A stretch of 64,000 nt of DNA from CBDCWT01 sp965223305 (GCA_965223305.1 CBDCWT010000040.1:121496-185495), one strand, 5' to 3'; counted from the stretch's first letter, positions 45,791-54,802 are shown. Notes: a model not told the origin generated them from the letters alone. Numbers and translations: made by a program.

Positions 45791-47380
45791 CTACCGTGGC
45801 GGACGTTTTACCCAATCGGCGTTGTACGCCGCAATGAATGCTGGGGCAACGGGCACAGCGCCGCGCGGGGCAAGTTTGAAAACGAATCCCAATGGGCCTT
45901 GATCGGGGTCGCGGCGGCGCCCGTTCAGACGAGTGTTGCCCCACCGCCGGCCAAGAGCGACCATTTCGAATTCCGTAAAGGCTCCCTGCTCGAGGTCGAA
46001 GGTCGCGGTCCCCAAGAGATGTGAGACAACGCCGTTTGACGACTCCCGCCACCATCCGGCGCCCGTGACGCCCTGCGTGCGTCCACTGATCTTCAGTTTG
46101 ACTCGAGCTCCGTCACGGTCTGTTACCTCAGCAGTGATTGCCGAGCCGTCGACGCCTCTCCGCGAAAACGTCGCGGACTGTCCCTTAACCGTATCGACGA
46201 GATGGAATCGAGCCAGCCGCTCCACGAGATCAGCAGGCAGGGCGTGCTTGTCCCCGGGTTGCGGCTCGGCCGGCAGCCACCGCCTGGCCTCCGCCCGCGA
46301 AAACCAGACTTGGTCTTGGTTCCACTTCACCTCGCACGGCTGGTGTGGATCGCACTGAGCCGGCAAGTCTCGCGTGATCATCGTCAGCACAAGACCTTTG
46401 GATGGGTAACTGTCCTCCCAGCGATGAGACGGCTTGATCTCACTGTCAGCGGTTAGACGGCGTTCATCAGCAGTGAGCCTACGCCACGCTTCCAGCCCCT
46501 GCTGCATCATGTCCAGCACGGCTTCCGGGTGCGTCGAGTTGACTGAGGCCAGGAACTTCCCGCTGGGCGCGCAAACGTAGATCCCCTGGCGCGTTCCCCC
46601 TTCGTTTCCGCCGTAGTGGCCGTGTTCGGCTATTTGCTGAAAGAAACGGCATTCCGGATCAGAGCCTCTTTGCAATCGCCAGACTTCGTCGGTCGCCGGA
46701 ACGAAGTCGGCTGTTGCCTTGATGACGTCAGCGTTGGACCAGACGGACCGCCGGCCCGTAACACCATTGTTTCACGTACAGCCCAACGGATGGCCGTTCA
46801 TCGTCCAAAACAAGAGCGGTTTCTCGGCGGCGTCGGCAGCCAGGATGCCATCCTTAAATGTGGACAGCCACGGGATCTCGGCCCAGGCCATTTCGGACTG
46901 GGCGGGCAGAATGTGATCGCGCCAGACGATGTAATTGGCTGCTGTCAGATCAATGTCCGCCTCAACCGGTGGCGGCTCGGCTGCCGCCGTCAGCAGCGAC
47001 GGATCGGAACGCTCAGCGGACCAGCTCCAGCTACGTGACTCGTCGCCGCTCCGGAATTCGCCCCGTCCCGCGAATGTGTCCTCCCGGAAAACGCCCGTGT
47101 AATGCGTCGTGAAGGACCGCGTTCCAAAACGCCTCGTGATGCTGAACGTCAATTCGTTGTCGCGCAGGCGCAGATCATCGAGCGGAGTCCCTTCGCCAGG
47201 TCGGCGGAACAAGGAGCCGGTCAACCGACCATCTTTGATGGCCAGTTGCAGCATGGAAATGCGAGTTCGGTTGCCGAAGGTCGACTTGACCCGCCACGTT
47301 CCAGTCGGATCCGGTGGTGCGGCCATCGCAGATCCAACCAAGATTAGGATGCCGAACAAAGCAGTATGATGGATCTTCAT
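45791..47380 (-). CDS. Candidate selenoprotein: secreted thioredoxin-like protein with in-frame TGA
   Basis: One continuous reading frame of 529 codons interrupted only by TGA at 46774-46772 (residue 203). The ATG at 47380 follows GGAG and gives the signal peptide KIHHTALFGILILVGSAMAA. Residues about 25-125 are beta-rich (TGTWRVKSTFGNRTRISMLQ). A thioredoxin-like part follows, with KPLLFWTMNGHPLGCT, then the TGA, then NNGVTGRRSVWSNADVIKAT, so the motif would be Cys-Thr-Sec. The frame after TGA stays coding to 45791, with EHGHYGGNEGGTRQGIYVCA and SGKFLASVNSTHPEAVLDMM continuing the fold, then a C-terminal beta domain. A hairpin at the right distance after the TGA fits a bacterial SECIS. If TGA is a true stop, the gene is a pseudogene. 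Confidence 0.65.
46743..46759 (-). promoter_or_regulatory. Possible bSECIS hairpin downstream of the in-frame TGA
   Basis: On the coding strand the bases ACGGGCC-GGC-GGUCCGU form a 7-bp stem (one G-U pair) with a GGC loop. The stem begins 12 nt and the loop 19 nt after the UGA, and the loop opens with GG. This meets the general bacterial SECIS rule of a G among the first two loop bases at roughly 16-37 nt from the UGA. By chance such hairpins are not rare in G/C-rich DNA. Confidence 0.5.
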
Positions 47381-47530
47381 GGGGCAACTCCGAAGGTCGA
47401 GTGACAATCGACGAATTGTACCCGAAGAGACCACGAGCGGTGAAACAGTTCGTCGGGCGTGGCGTGTCTGACTCGTCCTTAGCTAGCGCTCCAGCAGTTG
47501 AAGGTGGGAAAAGCAGCTGAGCCTGATAAG

Positions 47531-47559
47531 TTGACATATGTACACTAATCTACTATACT
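47531..47559 (+). promoter_or_regulatory. Housekeeping-type promoter upstream of the Y-family polymerase
   Basis: TTGACA at 47531-47536 and TATACT at 47554-47559 with a 17-bp spacer: a near-perfect sigma-70 promoter. ACATATGT, an 8-bp palindrome, overlaps the -35 box and might be an operator. AGGAGG lies 20 bases after the -10 and directly before the ATG at 47580, so the leader is very short. Confidence 0.7.
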
Positions 47560-47579
47560 CCTGTGGACAGGAGGCAGGC

Positions 47580-48791
47580 ATGGAACGAAATCGGTCCGCG
47601 GCCCGGATATGTTGTCTGGACTTGGATACTTTCTTCGTCTCGGTCGAGCGGCTGCACCGACCGGAGTTGGTCGGCAAGCCGGTCGTGATCGGTGCGTTGC
47701 CCGGCCAGCGTGGCGTCGTGACAGCGGCCAGCTACGAGGTTCGCAAGTTCGGTGTCCGATCGGCGATGCCGATCGCAGAGGCCTATCGACGGGCGCCGCA
47801 CGCCATCTACCTGCCAGGACGGCACAGCGAATACAGCCGGTACGCTGCGCAGGTGAAGGCGATCCTGCAACGGTCTGCTCCGATCGTCCGCACCGCCAGC
47901 ATCGACGAGTTCTTTCTGGATTTTGGACAGTGCGAAGCGATCTACCGGGATGTCGACGATCGCGACGGTGACGCGACCATCGAGCGGGTCGTGCGCGAAA
48001 TGCGAGAGGCGATTCAGGACGAGTTGGGTTTGCCGGCCAGTGCCGGGATCGCGGCGTCGCATCCGATCGCGAAGATGGCGTCCGGCTCTGCCAAACCAGC
48101 CGGCGTGCTGATGATTCGGGCGGGCCAGGAGCACGACTTTGTTGCGAGTCTGCCGGTACGGCGTTGGCCTGGCATCGGGCCAGTCAGCGAGCAGCATCTG
48201 TTGGGCAAGGGCATCGAGACGCTCGGCCAGCTCCTAGAGGCACCTTCAGAACCCCTCGCCGATACAGTTCGTGAAGCTGTCTTCGGCTGGACGAAGAGTT
48301 CGCTCGGCCGCGACCGCCCTGCCTTTCGTGAACACGATGCGGAAGGCCTGACGCTGGGCAGTATTTCAAATGAAAACACCTTTGCGGCCGACGTCGGTGA
48401 TCTACACGTGATCAGGGACCAGCTATGTTCTCTATGCGAGCGTGTGTGTTGGCGCGTCCGGCAGCGTAAGGTACTGGCCCGCACCATCACTCTTAAGCTC
48501 CGCTACGCCGACTTCGAGACGTTGACGCGTTCGCGCACAATCGCCCCGACCAACGCCGAGGGAGTCGTGGCCGGTTGCGTCCGTAAGCTGTTTCGCGACA
48601 ACTACGACCGGCGGCGACGAGTACGCCTGCTGGGCGTGGGGCTGTCGAAGCTGATCAACAGTCGGCGCCAGCTGACGCTGCCGTTTCTCAAAGAGGAACG
48701 CCCTGAAGTGGCCACGGCCATCGATTCGATACGAAACGCCTTAGGCTACGACGCGATCCACCTGGGAATGAAGAAGGGTGGACGTTGGTGA
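47580..48791 (+). CDS. dinB: Y-family DNA polymerase (DinB/Pol IV-like)
   Basis: Lesion-bypass polymerase of 403 residues. The catalytic carboxylates are in CCLDLDTFFVSVERLHRPEL near residue 14 and RTASIDEFFLDFGQ near residue 110. GRHSEYSRYAAQVKAILQ and the helix-hairpin-helix region with VRRWPGIGPVSEQHLLGKGI are typical of the family, and a little-finger domain with CWRVRQRKVLARTITLKLRY follows. The ATG at 47580, with AGGAGG five bases upstream, is clearly better than the ATG at 47538, which lies within the promoter. Such polymerases copy damaged DNA with low fidelity; SOS control is expected but no LexA box is recognised. Confidence 0.93.
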   Translation: MERNRSAARICCLDLDTFFVSVERLHRPELVGKPVVIGALPGQRGVVTAASYEVRKFGVRSAMPIAEAYRRAPHAIYLPGRHSEYSRYAAQVKAILQRSAPIVRTASIDEFFLDFGQCEAIYRDVDDRDGDATIERVVREMREAIQDELGLPASAGIAASHPIAKMASGSAKPAGVLMIRAGQEHDFVASLPVRRWPGIGPVSEQHLLGKGIETLGQLLEAPSEPLADTVREAVFGWTKSSLGRDRPAFREHDAEGLTLGSISNENTFAADVGDLHVIRDQLCSLCERVCWRVRQRKVLARTITLKLRYADFETLTRSRTIAPTNAEGVVAGCVRKLFRDNYDRRRRVRLLGVGLSKLINSRRQLTLPFLKEERPEVATAIDSIRNALGYDAIHLGMKKGGRW

Positions 48792-49032
48792 TCCTGTAGC
48801 CGAATTCGCCGCTGGGCGTTGGAACACAGTTCCTTGCACTTTCGGCTCGGCAGGAGCCTCGCCCTCCCGCATTAAGGTAGCAGGCACACTCCGTGTGCCG
48901 TCCGCCGGAAACAGAGCCTACACGCGGGCTAAACCGAACTTGAATCGACGAGGTAGTCGTAAACACTCTAGGTGACGGGGTTTGTGGCGCATCCCGTTTG
49001 CGCGCGTTCTGGCTACACGATCTTGGGGGGTG
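48792..49032. repeat. Intergenic repeat fragments between dinB and the IS1634 gene
   Basis: Contains GCCGAATTCGCCGCTGGGCG, CGGCTCGGCAGGAGCCTCGC (also at 50939, 51137 and 51328) and a GGCACACTCCGTGTGCC palindrome of the family at 453-542. No gene. Confidence 0.65.
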
Positions 49033-50784
49033 TTACAGCGTCACGTTGAGCAGGTCGAAGACGTGCCGTTGGTATTCGGTCGGAGAGGTGAGCTTGTCGT
49101 ATTCCGCATCAAAGTCTGCGATGTGTATCCGGTTTCGGGTCAGCGTCGCTAGATCACGAAGCAAGTCTTGAAAGCTTTGGACTGGGTGGCCCTCTTCCGT
49201 GAGGCGCGTGGCGTCTTTTTGCTTGGCTGCCTCGGATCGAACCGCCGGGGCGACCGGTGACGAACGTGAGGCGCTTTCTCGATCGCAGTCGTCAAACAAC
49301 ACTTTGCGTAAACGCTCACGCATGTGCCACTCGACATAGTAGGACAGCATGCAGAGGAAGACATGCGCACGAATTCGATCATCCTTGTGATGGTAGATCG
49401 GACGAAGCTGGAGGTCTACTGTCTTCAAGGAGCGAAAAGCTCGTTCGACGTGTGACAAACTCTTGTAATTCTCGACGACATGTTCGGAGTTCATTTTCTC
49501 TTTGGGTACGCTTGTCCGTACAACGTACAGTCCATCCAGCAGCCTCTCGATCTTGATCTTCTCCTCGTTGCGTTGGAACGCGAAACTACTCTCGGTGATG
49601 GTTAGTTCAAAATGCTTTTCCATTTTATGCTTGTTGATCACCTTGCCGACGCGCAAGCCGATTGCTTCCTTGCCACGTAATGGCCTGGTCTTGCGGAGAG
49701 TCGCTTGGCGGATGGGTTCGAGTTGCTTCTCTGTCGCTTGCAGCAATTCCTCTCGCTTGCGTGAGCGTTCGTCCGCAAGTTGTGGATTGCGGCAGACGAT
49801 CAACCGCTCGCCCGGGAAGTCTTCCGATGTGATCTCAGCGAGATCGCGTTCGTCAAACAAAGACTTTTGTATGAGTTTGGTCTTAATCAGTTTGCGGATC
49901 CGGTCGCTACGCAGAGCCGAAATCCAGTCCAAGCCGTCTATGCCACGAAGATCTTCGTTGATACGCGCCGAGGTGATCATCCCTCGGTCGCCTACGAATA
50001 CCACACGGTCGATGCCGAATCGCTTACGAACACGAGATACAATCTGAGTGAAGGTAACCGGATCGGCGGTGTTGCCAGAAAAGACCTCGACCGCAATCGG
50101 CCGACCGTCGGGATCACAGAGCAAGCCATACACGATTTGCGGGCGGTCACCACGGTGGTCGCGGCTATAGCCATGGGTCACCAAAGATGACTTGCGACCG
50201 GTGTAGTAACTCGACGAGACGTCAAACAGAACAAGCACGCCTCCTCGTAGATGCCTTTTCGCAAGCTTGTTTTCAATTCGCTTCTGACGAGCTAACAACC
50301 AATCCATTGCGGCGTAGAGCTCGTGGATCTCCACGCAGCCCAGTCCCAGATCCTCGGCCAACGTGCTTTGTGCTGTTTCTCCCTTCAGTCCAGTAGACAC
50401 GCTCAATTTGGAACCAGGGGAGATGAGACGCGACACGACTAACGCCAGGATCAGATCTCGTTCCCGACAGGGACGTGATGACAAGAGTTGATCAAGACCG
50501 ATGTTCCTTGCCGTTTGCAGCACAGCCGTCACGTTTCCATGCGGCAGGCTGCGACGGATTTCAAAGGAACCTTTTGGTGCCCCTTCGTCGAGTTCCCCAT
50601 TGAGTCGTCCCCGAATGAACTCGATCACATCCGGCGGCAGATCCGACAAGTTTCCCAGCGTCTCATGTTTCACCTTTCCGCCTTCGCGATAAGTACGTCG
50701 CAAGAGTACCGACGTGTAGGTCTTACCGTTGTGAGTCTTAGTGACGGTAGCAATATGCACGCTGCGTCGTTCTGGAGTGCTCAT
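49033..50784 (-). CDS. IS1634-family transposase
   Basis: DDE transposase of the IS1634 (IS4-like) group, 583 residues, apparently intact. Typical parts are LLRRTYREGGKVKHETLGNL at the N terminus, VLVLFDVSSSYYTGRKSSLV with the first Asp, RDHRGDRPQIVYGLLCDPDG, VFVGDRGMITSARINEDLRG with the second Asp, and the C-terminal SHVERAFRSLKTVDLQLRPI with the Glu. The ATG at 50784 (MSTPERRSVHIATVTKTHNG) is preferred over 50832. I could not find convincing terminal inverted repeats; the 10-bp TTCTGGCTAC occurs on both sides (49007 and 50836) and may be a trace of insertion. It lies inside the stretch that interrupts the flagellar cluster. Confidence 0.9.
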   Translation of the reverse strand: MSTPERRSVHIATVTKTHNGKTYTSVLLRRTYREGGKVKHETLGNLSDLPPDVIEFIRGRLNGELDEGAPKGSFEIRRSLPHGNVTAVLQTARNIGLDQLLSSRPCRERDLILALVVSRLISPGSKLSVSTGLKGETAQSTLAEDLGLGCVEIHELYAAMDWLLARQKRIENKLAKRHLRGGVLVLFDVSSSYYTGRKSSLVTHGYSRDHRGDRPQIVYGLLCDPDGRPIAVEVFSGNTADPVTFTQIVSRVRKRFGIDRVVFVGDRGMITSARINEDLRGIDGLDWISALRSDRIRKLIKTKLIQKSLFDERDLAEITSEDFPGERLIVCRNPQLADERSRKREELLQATEKQLEPIRQATLRKTRPLRGKEAIGLRVGKVINKHKMEKHFELTITESSFAFQRNEEKIKIERLLDGLYVVRTSVPKEKMNSEHVVENYKSLSHVERAFRSLKTVDLQLRPIYHHKDDRIRAHVFLCMLSYYVEWHMRERLRKVLFDDCDRESASRSSPVAPAVRSEAAKQKDATRLTEEGHPVQSFQDLLRDLATLTRNRIHIADFDAEYDKLTSPTEYQRHVFDLLNVTL

Positions 50785-51446
50785 CTCCCCGTTGTAGCAA
50801 CGCCGCGAAAAGCTAGCTAGCCCAAATCGCAAATTTTCTGGCTACGATAATGCATTTGTGAAATCGACTTAAGGCCAACGCCGAAAAGGAGTTCTCCGCC
50901 AAAAGCGGCTCCGGAGCGTTTCAAGTTCGGGCTAAACGGCTCGGCGGGAGCCTCGCCCTCCCGATCGATTACACGGTTGTTGCAATGAGTGCGGGTGGAG
51001 ATCCCACCGTGAAGCTGTCCGCTCCATCCTGTTCATCATGTTGATCCGGTCTGCTGTCCGCCAAACTCTGGCGAGTTCGGCTACGGATCCGAATCAGCCG
51101 CTCGGCGTTAGCACACGGTTCCTTGCACTTTCGGCTCGGCAGGAGCCTCGCCCTCCCGATCGATTACACGGTTGTTGTAGTGAGTGCGGGTGGAGATCCC
51201 ACCGTGAAACCGTCCCCCTCCATCCTGTTCATCATGTTGATCCGGTCTGCTGTCCGCCAAACTCTGGCGAGTTCGGCTACGCTCCGAATCGGCCGCTGGG
51301 CGTTAGCACACGGTTTCTTGCGCTCTCGGCTCGGCGGGAGCCTCGCCCTCCCGGTCGGTTACACGGTTGTTGCAGTGAGTGTGGTGGACATCCTGTCAAG
51401 AAGACCGGATGAACAGCATCTACAAGATCAGGTGCCCTTGTCTTAC
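50785..51446. other. Intergenic region made mostly of tandem repeats
   Basis: The first 150 bases follow the transposase gene and show nothing else. The remainder is the tandem repeat at 50938-51395. Apparent open frames such as 51038-51412 are repeat read-through. Confidence 0.55.
50938..51395. repeat. Tandem repeat, about 2.3 copies of a 190-195 bp unit
   Basis: Each unit starts GGCTCGGCGGGAGCCTCGCC, continues TTACACGGTTGTTG and later TCCTGTTCATCATGTTGATC, CCGCCAAACTCTGGCGAGTT and the GGCGTTAGCACACGG segment. Units start near 50939, 51130 and 51327. Parts are shared with the repeats at 10766 and 18486. Confidence 0.85.
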
Positions 51447-52022
51447 TCACTGCTCGACGTACGAGAACTGTGGGATCAAGATCTCTCTGAAGATGGGCTT
51501 CCCGAAGACCGCTGAGCTCTTGTCTAGAAACCGCCGTTTGATCAACCCCAACGCCGGATCGGCCAGGTCCGCAGGCTCGGAATTTCGGACCTCATACAGA
51601 ATCTGATCCCGAAAACGATGGACGTTTCGGTCAAAGAGGCCGGTCGCTTCCCGTTCGTCCCCTTCTGCGACGGTACCTACCAGCTTGAAATCAACACGCA
51701 GCGCCGTGTTCGAGTTGGGTTGGGTTACCGTGACCGTATATTCTCCCAGGTCGAGCTCAACCGTCGGATTCGCGTCCTTGTCTGCGTCTCGGTCGTCGCC
51801 CATGGTCTCGGGAAGGCGATCCGCCATCTTCCGCTCGGCCATCTGGGCCACTTCGTCGGCGCTGGGAATCAGAAAGTAGGCGATGGCGCACTCGATGGCG
51901 ACGACACCTACCATGAAGCCGACGATCAACAACTTGCTGGTGAGCGAGCCGCCGGATTTGGCTGGCTGATCTCCGTCAACAGCTGGTTCTGCGGTTTGTG
52001 CTTCGGCCATCGTCTCACCCAC
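51447..52022 (-). CDS. fliL: Flagellar basal-body protein FliL
   Basis: Stator-associated inner-membrane protein of 191 residues. One N-terminal transmembrane helix (LLIVGFMVGVVAIECAIAYF) is followed by a periplasmic stomatin-like FliL domain with VELDLGEYTVTVTQPNSNTA and the C-terminal FRDQILYEVRNSEPADLADP and LGLIKRRFLDKSSAVFGKPI. The ATG at 52022 or at 52010 may start it. It follows motB after 70 bases. A decayed duplicate of its last 37 codons lies next to fliN at 43556. Confidence 0.9.
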   Translation of the reverse strand: MGETMAEAQTAEPAVDGDQPAKSGGSLTSKLLIVGFMVGVVAIECAIAYFLIPSADEVAQMAERKMADRLPETMGDDRDADKDANPTVELDLGEYTVTVTQPNSNTALRVDFKLVGTVAEGDEREATGLFDRNVHRFRDQILYEVRNSEPADLADPALGLIKRRFLDKSSAVFGKPIFREILIPQFSYVEQ

Positions 52023-52092
52023 TTCTCATTCGCTTGTCTACTCGCCTCCTTGCGTGTCCCCTTCGCCGCAGCTCCGATCGCTCCGGCAAACA

Positions 52093-52851
52093 CTACTCGT
52101 CTACATAACGCGTGTTCTGTTCCTCTTCGGTTCCTACGAAGTCAGACACGACCTCATCGAGCAGATATAGCTCGACTCGCGGATTCTTCCGAAGTTGCTC
52201 CGGGTCAGTCCCGATGTGTGCAGGCTCGTTGGGACCGGCCACGGTGATTCGAATCCTCCGCGGATCAATTTCTAAGACGTCGACCAAGTACTGCTTGGTT
52301 TGACGGCATCGTTCGTAGGCTAAGTCCCAGTTGTCTCGGAGTTGTGAGTCGGTACTGACCGGTCTATGCGAGGTATGACCCCGGATCTCTATTTTTTGAG
52401 GTTTTCCGTCGATGACTGTCGCCTGCTCTCCTAGGACTTTACGCTGTGCCTCCGTGAGTTCTTGCTCACCTTCCTCGAAGTAGATCACCGTACCAATGGC
52501 TGTCTTCGAGCCGGGACGGACAATCGTCACGCGGGGATGATCCCCGACCGGCGCTTGGACCTGGGCACCGCCCTGCATGATGTCCTTCTTGTTCGCGCGC
52601 CCCATTGTTGCCAGCTTCTTGACAGACGAATTACGCGGCCTGATGTCGCCAGGTACGATAAACGCACGCGATTTCTCATAGCCGAATTGCTGCTGTACCG
52701 ACTCTACCAGAGCTTGATATTTCTCCTCTTCTTTGATCTCACTAAGTGAAACCAACATGATAAAAAAGGTCAGCAGCAGAGACATCATGTCGCCAAACGT
52801 AACAACCCATTCCGGAATTCCACCACCAGCATCTTCTTCTTCAACTGCCAT
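52093..52851 (-). CDS. motB: Flagellar stator protein MotB
   Basis: Stator subunit that anchors to peptidoglycan, 252 residues. The N-terminal plug region with PEWVVTFGDMMSLLLTFFIM contains the ion-binding Asp. The C-terminal OmpA-like domain has IEIRGHTSHRPVSTDSQL and RCRQTKQYLVDVLEIDPRRI. It starts four bases after motA and precedes fliL. The OmpA motif is near the usual pattern. Ion choice (proton or sodium) cannot be settled by eye. Confidence 0.94.
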   Translation of the reverse strand: MAVEEEDAGGGIPEWVVTFGDMMSLLLTFFIMLVSLSEIKEEEKYQALVESVQQQFGYEKSRAFIVPGDIRPRNSSVKKLATMGRANKKDIMQGGAQVQAPVGDHPRVTIVRPGSKTAIGTVIYFEEGEQELTEAQRKVLGEQATVIDGKPQKIEIRGHTSHRPVSTDSQLRDNWDLAYERCRQTKQYLVDVLEIDPRRIRITVAGPNEPAHIGTDPEQLRKNPRVELYLLDEVVSDFVGTEEEQNTRYVDE

Positions 52852-52855
52852 TCCA

Positions 52856-53626
52856 CTACGCTGCCTCTTTGGTGACGCGTTGCTTGGGCGGCAAGAAAGT
52901 ATTTAGTTTCTGCTCGATCACGCGTGGATTCTCACCTGATTGAATCGCCATCACACCGCGGACGACGATCTCGAGGGTGTTCAGCTCCTGCTTGTTGTTG
53001 AAACCCAGTTTTTCGGCAAAAGGAATAAAAACCGCGTTCGAAATAATCGCGCCATACATCGTTGTGATCAGCGCGACCGCCATCCCCGCGCCGATCCCGG
53101 ACGGATCCGACATGTCGCTCAACATCATGATCAGCCCCATCAGGGTCCCGATCATTCCATAGGCCGGTGCGAAGCGCCCCATCTGATCTAGCACCGCCTT
53201 GCCGTCGCGGTGCCGAGCGGCGATGGCGTCAATCTCGGTCCGCATGATGTCTTCGATCACCTCAGGCCGCGTGCCATCCACAGCCATTTGTACTCCCAAC
53301 TTGACGAACGGGTTGGAGACGTCCTCCATGCGGCCCTCCAGAGCCAGTAGCCCGTCGCGGCGAGCGGTCTCTGCCAGACTGACAAGCTGCTCGATCAACG
53401 TCTGAACGTTCTCCGACTTGTTCAAAAACACCTTCATGATGACCATCGGCAACCCGATCATGACTTTCAGCGGAAAGCACATCATCGAAGCCGCAATCGC
53501 TCCACCAATGACCACCAGTCCCGACGGAATGTCGATGAAGGCCGACATCGGCGCAGTCCCCATCATCATCGACCCGATGATCAGGCCGAACGCGAGCATC
53601 ACGCCAATCAGGCTGGATATGTCCAT
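52856..53626 (-). CDS. motA: Flagellar stator protein MotA
   Basis: Stator subunit that contacts the rotor, 256 residues with four transmembrane helices (SLIGVMLAFGLIIGSMMMG, IPSGLVVIGGAIAASMMCF, and two near residues 155-205). The cytoplasmic loop LAETARRDGLLALEGRMEDV keeps the Arg and Glu that in Escherichia coli MotA interact with FliG. FAPAYGMIGTLMGLIMMLSD and PSGIGAGMAVALITTMYGAI are conserved. Its start follows flbD by five bases. Confidence 0.95.
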   Translation of the reverse strand: MDISSLIGVMLAFGLIIGSMMMGTAPMSAFIDIPSGLVVIGGAIAASMMCFPLKVMIGLPMVIMKVFLNKSENVQTLIEQLVSLAETARRDGLLALEGRMEDVSNPFVKLGVQMAVDGTRPEVIEDIMRTEIDAIAARHRDGKAVLDQMGRFAPAYGMIGTLMGLIMMLSDMSDPSGIGAGMAVALITTMYGAIISNAVFIPFAEKLGFNNKQELNTLEIVVRGVMAIQSGENPRVIEQKLNTFLPPKQRVTKEAA

Positions 53627-53631
53627 CGCAG

Positions 53632-53871
53632 TTAGCCGACTGTCTCAACCCGTTCAATCGATTCCGGCGGGCGATGATGCATCGGTGGGACCAGATACTT
53701 CGATTGCTGGTACCTGACTGCCAATTGCACGACCTCCTCCATACTCTCCCGCACCACAACCCGGTCCCCTGAGGTGAGCGTAATAAATGTGTCGGGACGT
53801 GACTCGACATAACGAATCAGGTCCGCGTTCAGGACAAAACCTTCCCCGCTCAAACGAGTTAGATTGATCAA
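53632..53871 (-). CDS. flbD: FlbD-family flagellar protein
   Basis: A 79-residue cytoplasmic protein starting MINLTRLSGEGFVLNADLIR then YVESRPDTFITLTSGDRVVV, the FlbD signature. It always lies near motA or flgE in Gram-positive and planctomycete-type flagellar operons; its exact job is unclear and it is thought to affect flagellar gene expression or assembly. It opens the flbD-motA-motB-fliL unit. The usual upstream neighbour flgE is missing here. Confidence 0.9.
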   Translation of the reverse strand: MINLTRLSGEGFVLNADLIRYVESRPDTFITLTSGDRVVVRESMEEVVQLAVRYQQSKYLVPPMHHRPPESIERVETVG

Positions 53872-54352
53872 CGGCTCAACTCCACACCCTCAGCGCGAGG
53901 CAAAATCACCTGAAAAGGATAGGACACAAACGACGTTCTGTCAGGGTAGATGACATCCCGCATCTCTCGCTAACATCAATCACCGTCAATATTTGTTTGC
54001 GGATCTCGCCGACCACGAACTAGTAAACGGACCCGTGAACAGATGCAGCTCCCGCTGTCAAACAAGCCGTGGTTACTCCGGCGTGAGTCACCTGTCCGCC
54101 TAACCCCGAAAACCGTTTCATTCCGTCCACTCGCACCGACTTCAAGTCTCGAAGTTGGCGCGCTCCGCAGTTTGCGGGGCACAAGATGTCGAATTTGTCA
54201 CGTCTTCGGAACCCGAAGCGTCAGCGAGGGGGAGTTCGTGTACCAACCCAAGTGACTCCCTCGCTTACGCTTCGGGTTCCGATTGAGGCTCTTAAAACAC
54301 CCGCCGTTTGAGGACAAAATGTCGCCCCAACCTTGATGAAATCAGTCCCGAC
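53872..54352. other. Intergenic region where flgE would be expected; contains REP-like repeat
   Basis: About 480 bases with no coding sequence and no recognisable remnant of flgE. The REP-like repeat at 54207-54281 lies in the part next to flgD. It should hold the promoter of flbD-motA-motB-fliL. Confidence 0.55.
54207..54281. repeat. REP-like palindromic repeat, copy 3
   Basis: Arms CGGAACCCGAAGCGTCAGCG and CGCTTACGCTTCGGGTTCCG. Same family as 16837-16910 and 43808-43882, and closest to the latter. Confidence 0.85.
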
Positions 54353-54790
54353 TTAGCCGTCCTGGGCCACGACTTCCCGGATGTTGTTGAGACTGATGGA
54401 GTGCTCGCCAATATGAACGCGTAGCACCTGGGTCGACTCCTCGTCGGTCCCAGCATCCACAGTGACTCGATCGACCACACCCTCCACCTCCTCGGCTGCG
54501 TCGCTCAGAGCCGTGACCTGCTTGCCGATCAACGCACTGGCCGTCGTGACGTTCTGGCCTAGCAAGACCGCGTTCAGAGTGTCGGAGAGGCTGTTCGTAG
54601 CGCTAATCTCGCGGATCAAACCGATCTGGTTCAGCACTTCGCTGTTGTCCATGGGATCCAGTGGATCCTGATTTTGCAGTTCGTGGATCAAAAGTTGCAG
54701 GAAATCATCGAGGTCGACGTCTCTGAGATCGTTCGCGCCTTCGGTGTTCACCGCTGGCGTTCCGGCGGCGGCGGATGGAATTCGTGACAA
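54353..54790 (-). CDS. flgD: Flagellar hook cap protein FlgD, short form
   Basis: Hook-capping scaffold. The 145-residue product has the conserved N-terminal LDDFLQLLIHELQNQDPLDP and MDNSEVLNQIGLIREISATN, then NAVLLGQNVTTASALIGKQV. The C-terminal beta domains of full FlgD proteins are nearly absent, as in other short versions. The start is TTG at 54790 with AAAGGAG seven bases upstream. It follows fliK by 12 bases. Confidence 0.92.
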   Translation of the reverse strand: MSRIPSAAAGTPAVNTEGANDLRDVDLDDFLQLLIHELQNQDPLDPMDNSEVLNQIGLIREISATNSLSDTLNAVLLGQNVTTASALIGKQVTALSDAAEEVEGVVDRVTVDAGTDEESTQVLRVHIGEHSISLNNIREVVAQDG

Positions 54791-54802
54791 GACTCTGCTC
54801 CT

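Noticed and set aside
44187..47380. A functional selO-selenoprotein pair
   Set aside because: The genes converge on opposite strands, this SelO ends in Cys rather than selenocysteine, and adjacency alone does not show a link.
49007..50845. TTCTGGCTAC direct repeats as the target duplication of the IS1634 element
   Set aside because: Ten bases is longer than usual for the family and no matching terminal inverted repeats were found, so the element ends are not called.
51038..51515. Two overlapping plus-strand frames of 124 and 130 residues
   Set aside because: They are read-through of the 190-bp tandem repeat and of the antisense of fliL.
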